This document shows positions 38,331 to 49,064 of a stretch of DNA of 64,000 nt, one piece after another (position 1 is the first letter of the stretch; each line of letters opens with the position of its first letter). This DNA comes from Antitrichia curtipendula (Eukaryota; Streptophyta; Bryopsida; Hypnales; Leucodontaceae). The notes beneath the pieces are model-generated. The model was not told the DNA's origin. It did not search any database and saw only the letters and a program-made list of their open reading frames with translations. The stretch lies in NCBI GenBank assembly GCA_951230915.1, contig OX579636.1:2867001-2931000 (forward strand). The letters run 5' to 3'. A program made the position numbers and the translations under genes.

Positions 38331-39341
38331 ATGGTGGATATTTCAGATGAAACTCGTGCTCGCATTGTAGGTTTGAGTGAGGCAGGGAAGACAAGAGTTG
38401 ACATTGCAGCTATTGTTGGAGTCCCTATTTGAACAGTTCAAAGGTTGGTGAAGAAATTTTGAGAAGATGAAACCTACAAAAGCAAACCTTGTGGTGGAAA
38501 TCATGCTAAGAATCTTAGTGATAGAGATGTTCATGCTATTCTACGTGTCTCATAAGCTAATCATCGCTTGACGCTCTCAAAGATTATTAATATGTGTCCT
38601 ATTCAAGTGTCTAGTAAAAATATTTGAAGGGCTTTACATGGGAGTGGCATTTACAGTCAAATTGCAGTTAAAACCCCTTTTTTGACACCTCATCACATGT
38701 CTCAACGATTGACTTTTGCTCAGAAGTATTGTGAGTGGAGTGTAGAAGAACGGGAACAAGTTGTTTGGACAAATGAGTCTACTTTTGAAGTTGGAAAAAA
38801 TTCTAGACAAATTTATGTTTCGAGAATTGCATATGAGCGCTATGCATCAAATTGTATGGTTCCAACTTTTAAGAGTGGGAGAACTTCTTTGATGATTTGG
38901 GGTGCATTTGCAGAAAGGCAAAAGTCACAACTTGTTTTTATGCCTAAAGATCGGTGCTCTGCTAAGGATTTTGTTGAAGTGCTCTACAATGGCAAGTTGC
39001 TTCATTTTATGGGTAGAGTGGCACAGGGATTGCTCATGAAAGATGGCACACCTGTCCATTATAGCAAATTATGTGAAGAATGGAGACAAACTCACCTTTC
39101 AAAGAAACTTGATTGGCTTGCAAACTCTTCCTATCTCAATCCAATTGAGAACCTTTGGAAGATTTTGAAAGATGCAGTGCAATATGGCCCAATATGTCCT
39201 AAAAACTTAGATGAATTGAAGATAGTTATTGAAAGAGAGTGGAGGTTAATTAGTTGTACAAAGCTCCTCCAATTATGTCATTCTAGGCCTTCTAGGTTAC
39301 ATGCAGTGATTGAGGCAAATGGAGGACATACACGTTGGTAG
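38331..39341 (+). pseudogene. Decayed Tc1-type DD34E transposase
   Basis: One reading frame of about 336 codons runs from ATG at 38331 to TAG at 39339. The N-terminal helix-turn-helix part (DETRARIVGLSEAGKTRVDI) is cut by four stops between 38430 and 38630 (three TGA, one TAA) with no frameshift; from 38682 the frame is open for 219 codons. Catalytic core: WTNES where WTDES is expected, so the first Asp is Asn; LMKDGTPVH supplies the second Asp; SYLNPIENLW supplies Glu exactly 34 residues later, with Tyr replacing the usual Asp of PDLNPIEN. The C-terminus SRLHAVIEANGGHTRW is a typical Tc1 ending. Inactive because of both stops and the lost Asp. Confidence 0.93.
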
Positions 39342-40400
39342 ATTGTGGGTATCTTTTTTTGTATAAATTTTTTTACCTTGAATTTTGGCACGCTTGTTAT
39401 TAACATAAATCATATCTTGTGCCAAAAATTTCATGGTAAATAGACACTTTCTCAGCCCTTGGAATGGTGTCAAAGTTGGTAGTAGTGAAATGGCTTCTCC
39501 CATTGTTTCCCACAACTACACATATTGGTAGATTATGTATATCATTCTTGTGATCTTTCGACCTTCAAATTTGTCACACATGTTATTAACATAGAGATGA
39601 TCTTGTGCCAAAATTTTCATTGTAAATTAAAAAAATCTCAGCCCTTGAAAGGGTGTCAAAGATGGCAGTAGAGAAATGGTTTTTCAAAGCTATCCATGTT
39701 GGTAGATTTTGAATATCTTATTTTGTAAGACTTTTTTGTCCTTGAAATTTGACACACATGTTATCAACATAAAGATTATTGTGTGACAATAATTTCATGG
39801 TAAATAGACAATTTCTCATCCCTTGGGAGGGTGTCAAAGTTGGTAGTAGTGAAATGGATTCCCCCATTGTTTCTCACAACAGCACATGTTGGCAAATTGT
39901 GAATATCATTTTTGTATTGACCTTTTGGCCTTGAAATTTGGAAAATATATTATTAACATAAAGATTATTGTGTGACAATAATTTCATGGTAAATAGACAA
40001 TTTCTCATCCCTTGGGAGGGTGTCAAAGTTGGTAGTAGTGAAATGGATTCCCCCATTGTTTCTCACAACAGCACATGTTGGCAGATTGTGAATATCATTT
40101 TTGTATTGACCTTTTGGCCTTGAAATTTGGAAAATATATTATTAACATAGAGTGATTTTTTCTCCAAAAATTTCATGGCAAAAAAAAAATTCAATCCTTG
40201 GGAGGCTGTCAAAATTGGCATAAGTGAATTTTTTTCCACAACTACCTATGTTGGTAGATTTTGAATAACTTTTTTTTGATGAATCTTTTGGCCTTGAAAT
40301 TTTGTACACATATTATTAACATAAATGTAATTTTGTGGTAAAAATTTCGTGGTAATATATCAAATTTTCAGGTCTTGGGAGGCTGTCAAAGTAGGCAGCA
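39335..40400. repeat. Tandem array of ~175-190-bp units inside the Tc1-type element
   Basis: Units begin TTGGTAGATTNTGNATATC at 39335, 39525, 39699, 39889, 40078 and 40251 (periods 190, 174, 190, 189, 173). Each includes a segment such as ATTTCATGGTAAATAGACA and GTCAAAGTTGGTAGTAGTG. The units starting 39889 and 40078 are nearly identical, so the array expanded recently compared with the others. Confidence 0.92.
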
Positions 40401-40455
40401 TTAAAATTTCCTTCACTGCGATTTCAAAAACGCCATTTTGATTGGGACCCTATTG
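40352..40455 (-). repeat. Right terminal inverted repeat of the Tc1-type element
   Basis: The reverse complement begins CAATAGGGTCCCAATC and ends GATATATTAC. It is followed by TA. Its inner half is also recognisable in the adjacent tandem array. Confidence 0.93.
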
Positions 40456-41642
40456 TACGTCCCCAAAACCAACAATTGGACTCTAAGTAAGAAAACATTG
40501 TAACTTTTTTTTGTCAAATGAATGATAATTTGGGGAGTATTTACCTTACAAGAAGAAAGTATTATGCTAGTGTAAAAGTACTAAAATTCATCATTGGGAT
40601 TGTTGTTTAGACTTTGAACCTTGACGCAATAAAATCCCTTTCCAAAAGGCAAGTCCTACCAAACTGTGTCACTTGATAGTGGTAGAGAATATTATACTTG
40701 ATATTATATGTCAAAGATAGACTCTCTAGCACAAATTGACAAGTAAACAATAATTAACTACTAAAATCTTTGATTGAGCCAAGTTCAAGAAATAAATAAT
40801 TAATAATATATGGAACCTTTACCAACATTTCCAATCTTTGATTGAGCTTGATTGTAAAGATATCAGTTTCTTGAGACTAACAGATCTAACCAGTACATAT
40901 GTGATCAATCTATATTATTTTCTTTTTATCTTTGAAAACATTAAAAAAAAAAAAAGTATGTATTATAATCCAATTCAATATTTTTTGTAAATGTTGAATT
41001 TTAAAAAGAGAAAGAAAATTTGGTAGTTTGGGGTGATCAAACCATATACATTGCAAATTAAGTAGTAAAGGAGGAAATGCACTTGCTTGTTTGATTTGCA
41101 CATATTTATTCAACTAATTTTAGTCAAATAGTCACTTATGATATGCTTTATATACCTTCTAGCTAAATTTTTCCAAGACAACATTACGTACATTGCATGC
41201 ACAAAAATGTCTTTTAAAATTCAAACATTTACAAGAGATTATTGGACAAATTAGGCTAATGTTGCTAATTTAGTTCTTGGTATGATTGTAACACATATGA
41301 CAATTCTTGGTATGTCTCTTGTCTTAGACTAAATTTAGAATTAAATGGACACAAGTTGTAAAATATTTTATGGTAGTTGTAGTCCCATGTACACTACACT
41401 GAATAGTGAAATTAGGTTGCCCCTCACTAATTTCTCGACATTCCACACTATTTAAATATTTATTGTTTCTATACAAGAAAATATTACTTTTGAATTAGTT
41501 TTTTAATGTAGTTGGAACTCATGAACCTCCATGTACATAAATGAAAGTACTTGTAGAGATATTTTTGACTTTGTTGGCTTACACAATAACTTTGGGGGGG
41601 TAAGGCAACCTAATTGTAAAGGCAATCTAATTTCACCATTTA

Positions 41643-42731
41643 GTGTAGAAGAAAATGAGGGGTTTTGCAACTACACTATGCAACCATTTTTTCAGTTGCA
41701 TAGGACACTTGCAACTGGTGATAATTTGGAGGCTTGTAGTTGCAATGGACACCCTAAAATCTAAAAAAAGATTTAGCAATTGCAAAAGTCATGCTTTGTG
41801 TGTGACTCATTTGCGACTTGTTTGCAACTTGTAAATTTGTAGATTTTAAAATATTAATCTCAATGATTTGTAGATTTCAAAATTCCATATCTATCTTTTT
41901 TTAGATTTTTAGATTAAATTTTTTTAATACTAGTATTTAATAGATTTCATTGGTTTAGGATAACTTAAAATTTCATAGATTTAAAAAAAAATTGGATTTT
42001 AAATATTTTTTTATTTCCATAGATTGTAGAAATCTATACTGTATAGAAATTTATAAATTATACAAATCTATGAATTGTAGAAGTTTATGAATTCTATTAA
42101 CAAAATTCATTGCATAAGACTACAACTTACAAGCCTTATATGTCAAACCTAATGGTACTCTTTACAATTGATGTGGGACAATTGATACAAGATAAATGAA
42201 AATGAATTTTAGAAGCAACTAGGAAACAACTAGAAACTGACTAAGAAACAACTAGTATATGACTTAAGAGCAACTAGGAAACAGTTAGCTTCACCACTAA
42301 AAAATTCAATTTTTTTGTTGATTTGGTCGCATTCATTTGGTTCACTTTTCTATTGATTTCTATCGAAATCAACAAATTACTCTCCAAATCAATAGAAAAG
42401 TGAATCAAATCTATGCAACCAAATCAATAGAAAAGCTAAATTTTCTAGTACTATAGGAAACGACTAGAAAACAACTAGTGTACGGCTAATAAGTGACTAG
42501 GAAACAACTATGGTCATTTTACAACTGCAGTCTTTTCCTAGTTGTTCCTAGTTGTTTTCGCAACTATATATTGACTGTTTTGCGACTAAAACAATATATC
42601 ATTGTTGTAAAACAACATTAAACAATTACATTAGATTTGGTGCATATAGAGAGGAGTACAATTGCAAGATAGTTGTATAGGACACTAGTTGCAAGGTAGT
42701 CGATTGTGTTGAACACATTTTTCTTCTAGTG
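41643..42731. mobile_element. CACTA-like non-autonomous element with degraded left end
   Basis: Right end reads CACTAGAAGAAAAATGTG on the minus strand; left end GTGTAGAAGAAAATG is a mutated version. Inside are many AACTAGGAAACAACTAG-type repeats (42215-42300, 42455-42520) and inverted GTTGCATAGGACACTTGCAA motifs (41695, 42675), the usual subterminal layout of this superfamily. Confidence 0.65.
42295..42450. mobile_element. Small CACTA-like fold-back element nested in the larger one
   Basis: 156 bp. Left CACTAAAAAATTCAATTTTT and right as reverse complement TACTAGAAAATTTAGC. The arms share GGTTCACTTTTCTATTGATTT-like sequence and would fold into one long hairpin. Confidence 0.7.
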
Positions 42732-44272
42732 GTATAAGGAATTTTGGGAAAGGCTCTTTTGTTTTCAAGATTGAGGAAAATCAAAACTATATACTTAGAT
42801 GATCATATGTTGGTAGATGATCAAGTTCAATGGTCCAAAAGCTATGGGATAATGAGATTTGGTCATACAAATCCATATACACATTCATATTAGTATCAAA
42901 ACACACGCATGTATTTATATTTTAATTTATATCATATATCACATCCATATTTGTATGCATAGGATATGGACACCACTTCACTCTTTGGAGGTGATAGTTA
43001 GCCCTCTTTTTTTGGCACTATTGGGCTAGACGGCATCATTTCAAAATAAATTTTTATTTTTTTCTTCCAAAAAATAATTTTTTTTCACCGAGAGTTTTTT
43101 GTTTCTATTTAAAATGTAGATGAAGTCGCCAATTTTGGATGAAAGAGTGCATGAATACAATTAAATAATCCAAAAGATGAACGAAAGTAGAAATACAATT
43201 CTTCACTAAATTTTAAGTGATCACCATCTTGGCACTTTTTCAAAAAGTAAAAAAAAAAGGTTGGTGATAGTTATCTTTTGTGATTTTGGCACTTTGATTC
43301 TATTATATTTATATTTTATATAAGGTATGACTTAAGCACATTAACAACAATTTTAATGAAGAGTGTATCTTCAAATTATCTATTATATACAAAGCTTTTG
43401 AGCTATTATTAATAGTTATTAATGGCACTTATATTTCATTGTCAAATTTTAAAATTATTTAATAATATGTCATATATATATATTATATTATATATAATAT
43501 TATATATAATGAGTCACATATTATACTTCTACTCTATGGCTCTCACATGCCGTTTTAGCTTTAAAAATTCACAATTAATTTTTCAAATTTCCAAAAAATA
43601 TGATTTAATAGAGTTAATCATAAAGTTTGTCATATGTTTGTGAACCTATGTTAGAGGAAGGTTTAACTAAGAATAGAGCAAAACAAACACAACACCAAAC
43701 TCAATCAAATCTAAGTTTGGATACTCCAGAAAATTTGGTCCTGTGTTTTTCCCAAATTCTAGCTTCTGGTCCTTCTTTGCACAAAGTTTACGATTAATTC
43801 TAATACCAATGTAATTTTAGTTGATGATATTTTGTCAAATGCCAAATCTACTTTTAAGGCCCAAATTTTATTTTCATATTGCTAAAATTTCCATCCATGA
43901 CTTATACGTAGTACTATTTTTCATCCAATATACATCATCCAAGATATATCATCCAATTCACTCCCTTTCATCGAGTTTATCGATCCCCCTCTTCAAAATT
44001 TGCAGGAAAGCCCTGGCTCTGGCAGAGCCTCGCGTCGGTAGCATTGCTTGTTGTTTGAATTGGCCTGATCTGGTCATCCGTCCTCCAATTCTTCCGAGTT
44101 GAATTCTCTCAGAATTCTCAAGCTCCTTACCAAATTTAGGGTTGTCCTTTGTTTTGGAAAGAGACGGGGAAAACCTATTGCACCAAAGAACAAAGTAATT
44201 TAGGGTTGTCTCTTGCTCGAAGTAGAATTTCGAAGTGTATTTGAAAAAGTAAGGACTGTTGTTGTGGTCAAA

Positions 44273-47200
44273 ATGGGTGTGGACGAAGCTCAACAGGCGT
44301 TGGAGTGCATCGACATGGCCTCTCCCGACAAGCTCGCCACTGCAGCTCGAGTGCGGGAGGTAAGAAACGCTCCTTTCCAGTCTCTATTTTGTTCTAAATC
44401 ATGTCAGTTTCGGTTAAATTTGTGTGGGGTTCTTTAGGTCACCCGGAAGCAGCAAAATGGTGGTCCTAGCCTCGGATTTTGACGATTTTGACGATGCCAA
44501 GTGTATTGTTCATAGCATTCGAACAAAGCTTTCACTTGCATGATTTGGCCCAGAAATGAGGAAGAAATTTTAAAAGAGAATCTGCTTGGTGGCTCTCTGT
44601 GTAGTGTGTAATCGACTGTCGTATCCCTACGCACTTTTGATTGCTTTCAGTGATCTCAATACATCAAGTTAAGAGGCATTTTGTACCTCATGAGATGCAC
44701 ATTTTGCAGTATCTTTCCAACAAGATATCACTCAAAACATTTAGTTGAGATTTTGAGTGCAAAATCTCAATTTGGAAACTTGAGTGCTACTATTGATTAG
44801 GCTGTGTCTGGTTTCCAGGGCCACACGGGTTTCCAGGTTGAATTATTCTCCAAATATTAGGGTTTCGGTTTAGGGCTGCCTGGGATCTTGGTTTGAATGT
44901 GCAGTCTCTGAATCATGGTTGTGCATTTGTGTAGGCGTGTGTGACCTCAGGATTTTTCTATCTGGTGAACCATGGCATAGCCCCGGAGTTTCTAGAGGAA
45001 GTCTTTGCACAGAGCAAGAAGTTTTTCTCTCTACCCTTGGAGGAGAAGCAGAAGGTGATTCATGATGAAAATCATCGTGGTTACACACCATTTGAGGAGG
45101 AGATTCTGGACCCAGATACGCAATCTAAAGGTGACACTCATCTTCCACATCCATTTGATACGAGAGAGATTTTGGACCTTGAGTAGTTTCCCTAATTAGA
45201 GCAATTCTTGGAAAGAATGGTTTTCGTTGTACGTAAGACTTTCACAATCTTTGTAATGCAAAACAGTAGCATTGTTAAGTGAACAGACGGCTATATTGAA
45301 TGGAACACTGTTGAGAAGACTGATTGAAAGAAATAGTGCTATTGCTCACGAAACAATGGGAATGTCTTGTGGCTGACATTTTTCCTTTAATGCCTCATCT
45401 TAGAAGCTTGGTTGCCATCATTCTTGGCTTTCCCGTTGGTGATTTTCGGTCACACGGTATACTTGCTTTACATTCGCACGCAGATATCAATTCGCCATTA
45501 TATCAGCGTTGCTGCGGTCTCCTGCCGAGACTAGCTTGTTAGTAGAGTAGCTAACCACAGTATCCTGCTTCTATTACTGGTGGAATAATAATAATAATAT
45601 TATTCTAACAATAATCCTCTTCTTGTAACAAAGGTGACAAACATTGGTGATTTTCTGACCAGGGGATTCAAAGGAGGGTTACTACATTGGGGTGGCTGTC
45701 CCGGAGAGTGATCCACGCTCAAAGAAGCCTCTCCATGGGCCTAATCAGTATCCTTCCTCAGGTAAATTCTGGCACTTACCTTGGGCGAGTCCCAAGAATC
45801 TCTACGTGCGATGAACTTGGAGATAGTGGTCGTTGGATAGGTGACAATGGCACTTCCTTGGCAGTCAGTTCAGAATGCTGAATTTCTGGGGGATGCAGAT
45901 GTGTTACCAGGATGGCAGAAGAACATGGACCACTACCACAGCGAGCTCACGTAAGTTACCAGTGCTCATTTCTTGTGGTCTGTATGCATTAACCCCAAAG
46001 CGTCCAATTAGTTAGAAGTGGTTGCTTCCATATCTGTATGAGCTGAAATAAATTAGTGAGAGAGATTCAAATAAGGTAACAGAATATTCCAATTACCCTG
46101 TAAAAAGAAGCAATCGTACCTTACATTTGTGGGCGTCAAGATTGGAAGTTGGTTTATGTTTTCAAATATTGGTTAAGACATGTGGCGCTCTAGGATGAGG
46201 AACCAAGTATGAAGCTCTGATGCTTTAGAATGCTCGATCACAAGATGTACAAGATGAACGGGAAGAGGTACAACAGGAGGAGGCAAAGGACAGAGGCTTA
46301 CAAAGCCAAAGAAGATGGTCAAAATTTTGCCCTATTGGCTGATTTTTGTGAAACTCCAGGTTTTGTTTGTTGGTCGGCCCTCCTTGAAAGATGAGAGAAT
46401 TTTGAATACCCAACCTTTTGGAAATCTACTCTACTTTCCAGTCTTGACACCCACTATTATGAACAATAAAAATATGCTTGAAAGTAACTATAATTGGCTG
46501 ATGAAATTCCTATTTTAGCATGGACATGAAGGGGTTAAGCTGGTGAGAGATGCAGGATACAGGGTCTCTCGACGTTGCTGAGAATATTAGTTTTTTGGCA
46601 TCATTGTGGCATAAATAGTCACCAAGTTTAAATTGCAGGAAGTTGTCGAAAAGTGTGACTCGATTGATTGCGTTAGCACTCAACCTAGAAGAAATGTACT
46701 TCGAGAAGCCGGGCATCACTGATGATCCCATGGCCACTCTGCGACTCCTCCATTATTCTGGTCAGTCACACTTCTAGGCCTGACCTTGTCACATGTGGTA
46801 ACATAGTACAACGTGGTTTGTTCCACAACTAGGAGTTCAAGATTTGTGCTTCGTTCAGCTGCTTTCAACTTGTTTAGAATTCTTGGTCGAAATGAGGTCA
46901 AATAATTCTCTTTACAGAGAAACTTGGGATATGCAGCGGAGAAATCGAACATCGGACTTGGAATATACGGAACGGGTGCTCATTCTGATTATGGTTTAAT
47001 TACTCTTCTTGCTACGGACGGCGTACCTGGCCTCCAGGTTCAGAACTACCACATATTGTTTGAGAGCACTTTATTCCTAAAGGACCCAAGGATTTATGGC
47101 TATTAAATGACCAATTCGTTTGATGATATTGTGACAAACATAGAACTCGAATTATTGTATCACTAGAATCAGTGAAGAGCAGTGCACTTGTTGGTCAATA

Positions 47201-48889
47201 AAGAAATAAAATTGGTCGAAAATCATCCCCTATAAGACGTCAAAACTGCTAAATAGAACATGAGGCCCAATTGGGGCTTCTTGGTCCTACAGGAAACCCA
47301 ACTTTCCATGCATCTTGCTGACGATTAGAAAACAGAGCCTCCTTGTACTTTGTTGCACATGATTTCCTAATAAGTCGATGTGGAGCTCTCAAGCTCATGC
47401 TATATTGCCTGCTTATCGTCTATCGCAATTGTCTCCACATGTGGCGATGTTGAACATAAATGATGTAACTGGTTTAACAATACACTTGGGATGCCACCAA
47501 CAGATATGTAGGGATAAAGATGCAGTGCCTCAGGTGTGGGAGGAGGTTCCACCAATGAAGGGGTACGTGACATAAATCAAGGTCCTGGTTCTCCTTTTCA
47601 GCGATTGGAAGTTGCTCTTGTGTGACTGACTGTTTTGACGAGTGTCATTGTCGTTTGTCTTCAGGGCTTACATTGTGAATCTGGGAGACATGCTTGAGAG
47701 GTGGAGTAACGGACTCTTTCGGTAATACTTACTTTCTTCTCATGAGTGCTGGACTCTCTTCATGTAGAACTTTTTGCAGGATTCCCTTGCTGGAACTGAA
47801 AGGTGCTTGGCGTAGTTTGTAGAATCCTTGTACCTTACAGTTCCACTGCTTTTGTGGCTGCAGTTCAACCCTTCATCGTGTGATAAATAAACTGGGCGTC
47901 GAACGATACTCGGTAATTTTCCATAATTCAAAATATCGCTCCTTCGCTGACTCATTTTTCAATCTACTTTACTTAAAATCTCGAAAGTATGGTGACCTCG
48001 TCACCTGGAACTTCCTCACTTTCCTCTTACTGATTGAATTGCAGATACCCTTCTTCTTTGAGCCCAATTATGACTGCTGGGTGGAGTGTCTTCCAACCTG
48101 CTGTTCTGAGGACAATCCGCCCAAGTAAGTGGTGACCTTTATGTGGTTCCGGTTTACTTTAACCATGTAGAGAATGCCCGTTTGATTCACCTTACGAGTT
48201 TCTGTCCCTGCTTGAGTCTTCCAATTTTGATCCGTCAAGTCCCAGCAACGGTTGGAGAATAGAGACTGGAGACCTTCCGTGTTTTGCTGCATTGCTTGCT
48301 TTTGTGTGCATTATCTTTGTTGGAATAGAAGAGGGATATTGAGAGATTTGCACAAGTGTATTCCTTCACCCATGGAATTATTGATATTATTTAGGTGTCT
48401 TCCTACATACCATAGAAGGTGTAGGCACATACTAAGCTTTCCGTGCACCTACTATTGATTTAACCCTTTAATCTTACAGCTACCTTCATCATATTGTGCT
48501 CAACACCGATTTGTCCTCGTAGTGAGGGGGGAAATTAGCGTCTCCTTGAAAATTAGTGTCTCCACAATTTTATTTTTGTGTAAATTGGCACAATACGGTA
48601 TTATATCAACCGATACTAATTCAAAATAGTGACTTTGGTAAAGTAGTGTCACACGCACTATTAGGACAAATCATTGTAGCTACCTTTGGGTCCGCAAGCA
48701 ACTTAATCAATATTTTGCTTGCGTTTGTGATTATGTGAAAGATGATAACCTCCTGTTTTCTGCAGATATCCACCCATGACAAGTGGTGAGCACCTTCTGA
48801 GCAAGTACCAACAGACGCACAAAGGGTTTGATTCTGGCAATAAGTTGGCTGACCAAGGAGTTTCAGGCGACTCCATACCGCTAGCGTGA
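44273..48889 (+). CDS. 2-oxoglutarate/Fe(II)-dependent dioxygenase (DOXC-type), 11 exons
   Basis: Exons: 44273-44359, 44935-45130, 45663-45761, 45869-45950, 46639-46760, 46937-47037, 47504-47562, 47665-47721, 47864-47912, 48045-48124, 48766-48889; 1056 nt, 351 aa. Soluble oxygenase with an N-terminal DIOX_N region (GFFYLVNHGI, then LPLEEKQKV) and a C-terminal double-stranded beta-helix core. Iron ligands His211 and Asp213 (GAHSDYG) and His272 (STLHRV) are present, as is the 2-oxoglutarate-binding pair Arg282/Ser284 (RYS). The stretches NLGDMLERWSNGLFRSTLH and VECLPTC resemble the plant family typified, from memory, by At3g50210/At3g49630, whose substrates are not firmly known; I assign none. 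Uncertain points: exon 4 start (45869 is the only nearby AG giving the right phase without a stop) and the exon 6 donor (GTTCAG, weak). A polyadenylation hexamer lies at 49059. Confidence 0.92.
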
Positions 48890-49058
48890 AGTAGAGCTTG
48901 CAACTTCTCGACTTTCTGCTCGAACCTCTGGCCAGTGGCAGATTGTTTGGGTTGATTCCGCTTTCCAAGTCTCAACAGAATGGATTTGAGCAGTGAAAGT
49001 ATTGGTTGTGCGTATTTTGTAAGATAATTCAGGGTTCTTTGTAAAGTGCTCATGTGCT

Positions 49059-49064
49059 AATAAA
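49059..49064 (+). terminator. Polyadenylation hexamer of the dioxygenase gene
   Basis: AATAAA 170 bp after the stop codon at 48889, within normal plant 3' UTR length. Confidence 0.5.

Larger units (their letters stand above)
37071..40455. mobile_element. Tc1-type DNA transposon with 104-bp terminal inverted repeats
   Basis: 3385 bp, flanked by TA at 37069-37070 and 40456-40457. Left end CAGTGGGGTCCCAATC; right end as reverse complement CAATAGGGTCCCAATC. The two ends stay about 85-90% alike over 104 bp (37071-37174 and 40352-40455). The interior holds a truncated TA-family short element (about 37315-37434), the transposase pseudogene 38331-39341 and a six-unit tandem array (39335-40400). TA target, CAGT ends and a DD34E transposase together define a Tc1-type element. 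Confidence 0.93.
40458..44272. other. AT-rich spacer upstream of the dioxygenase gene
   Basis: Contains the two CACTA-like elements and an AT palindrome at 43470-43510. 43950-44272 becomes GC-richer and should carry the promoter and 5' UTR of the dioxygenase gene. Confidence 0.6.

Noticed and set aside
39335..40400. Array first considered as centromeric-type satellite
   Set aside because: Only six units, confined between the transposase and right TIR of the Tc1 element and related to the TIR.
43470..43512. AT-rich palindrome
   Set aside because: Simple alternating TA; no further structure or element ends around it.
46924..47106. Open frame starting in dioxygenase intron and running past exon 6
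   Set aside because: It is exon 6 with read-through into intron; the next exon joins at the GTTCAG donor at 47038.
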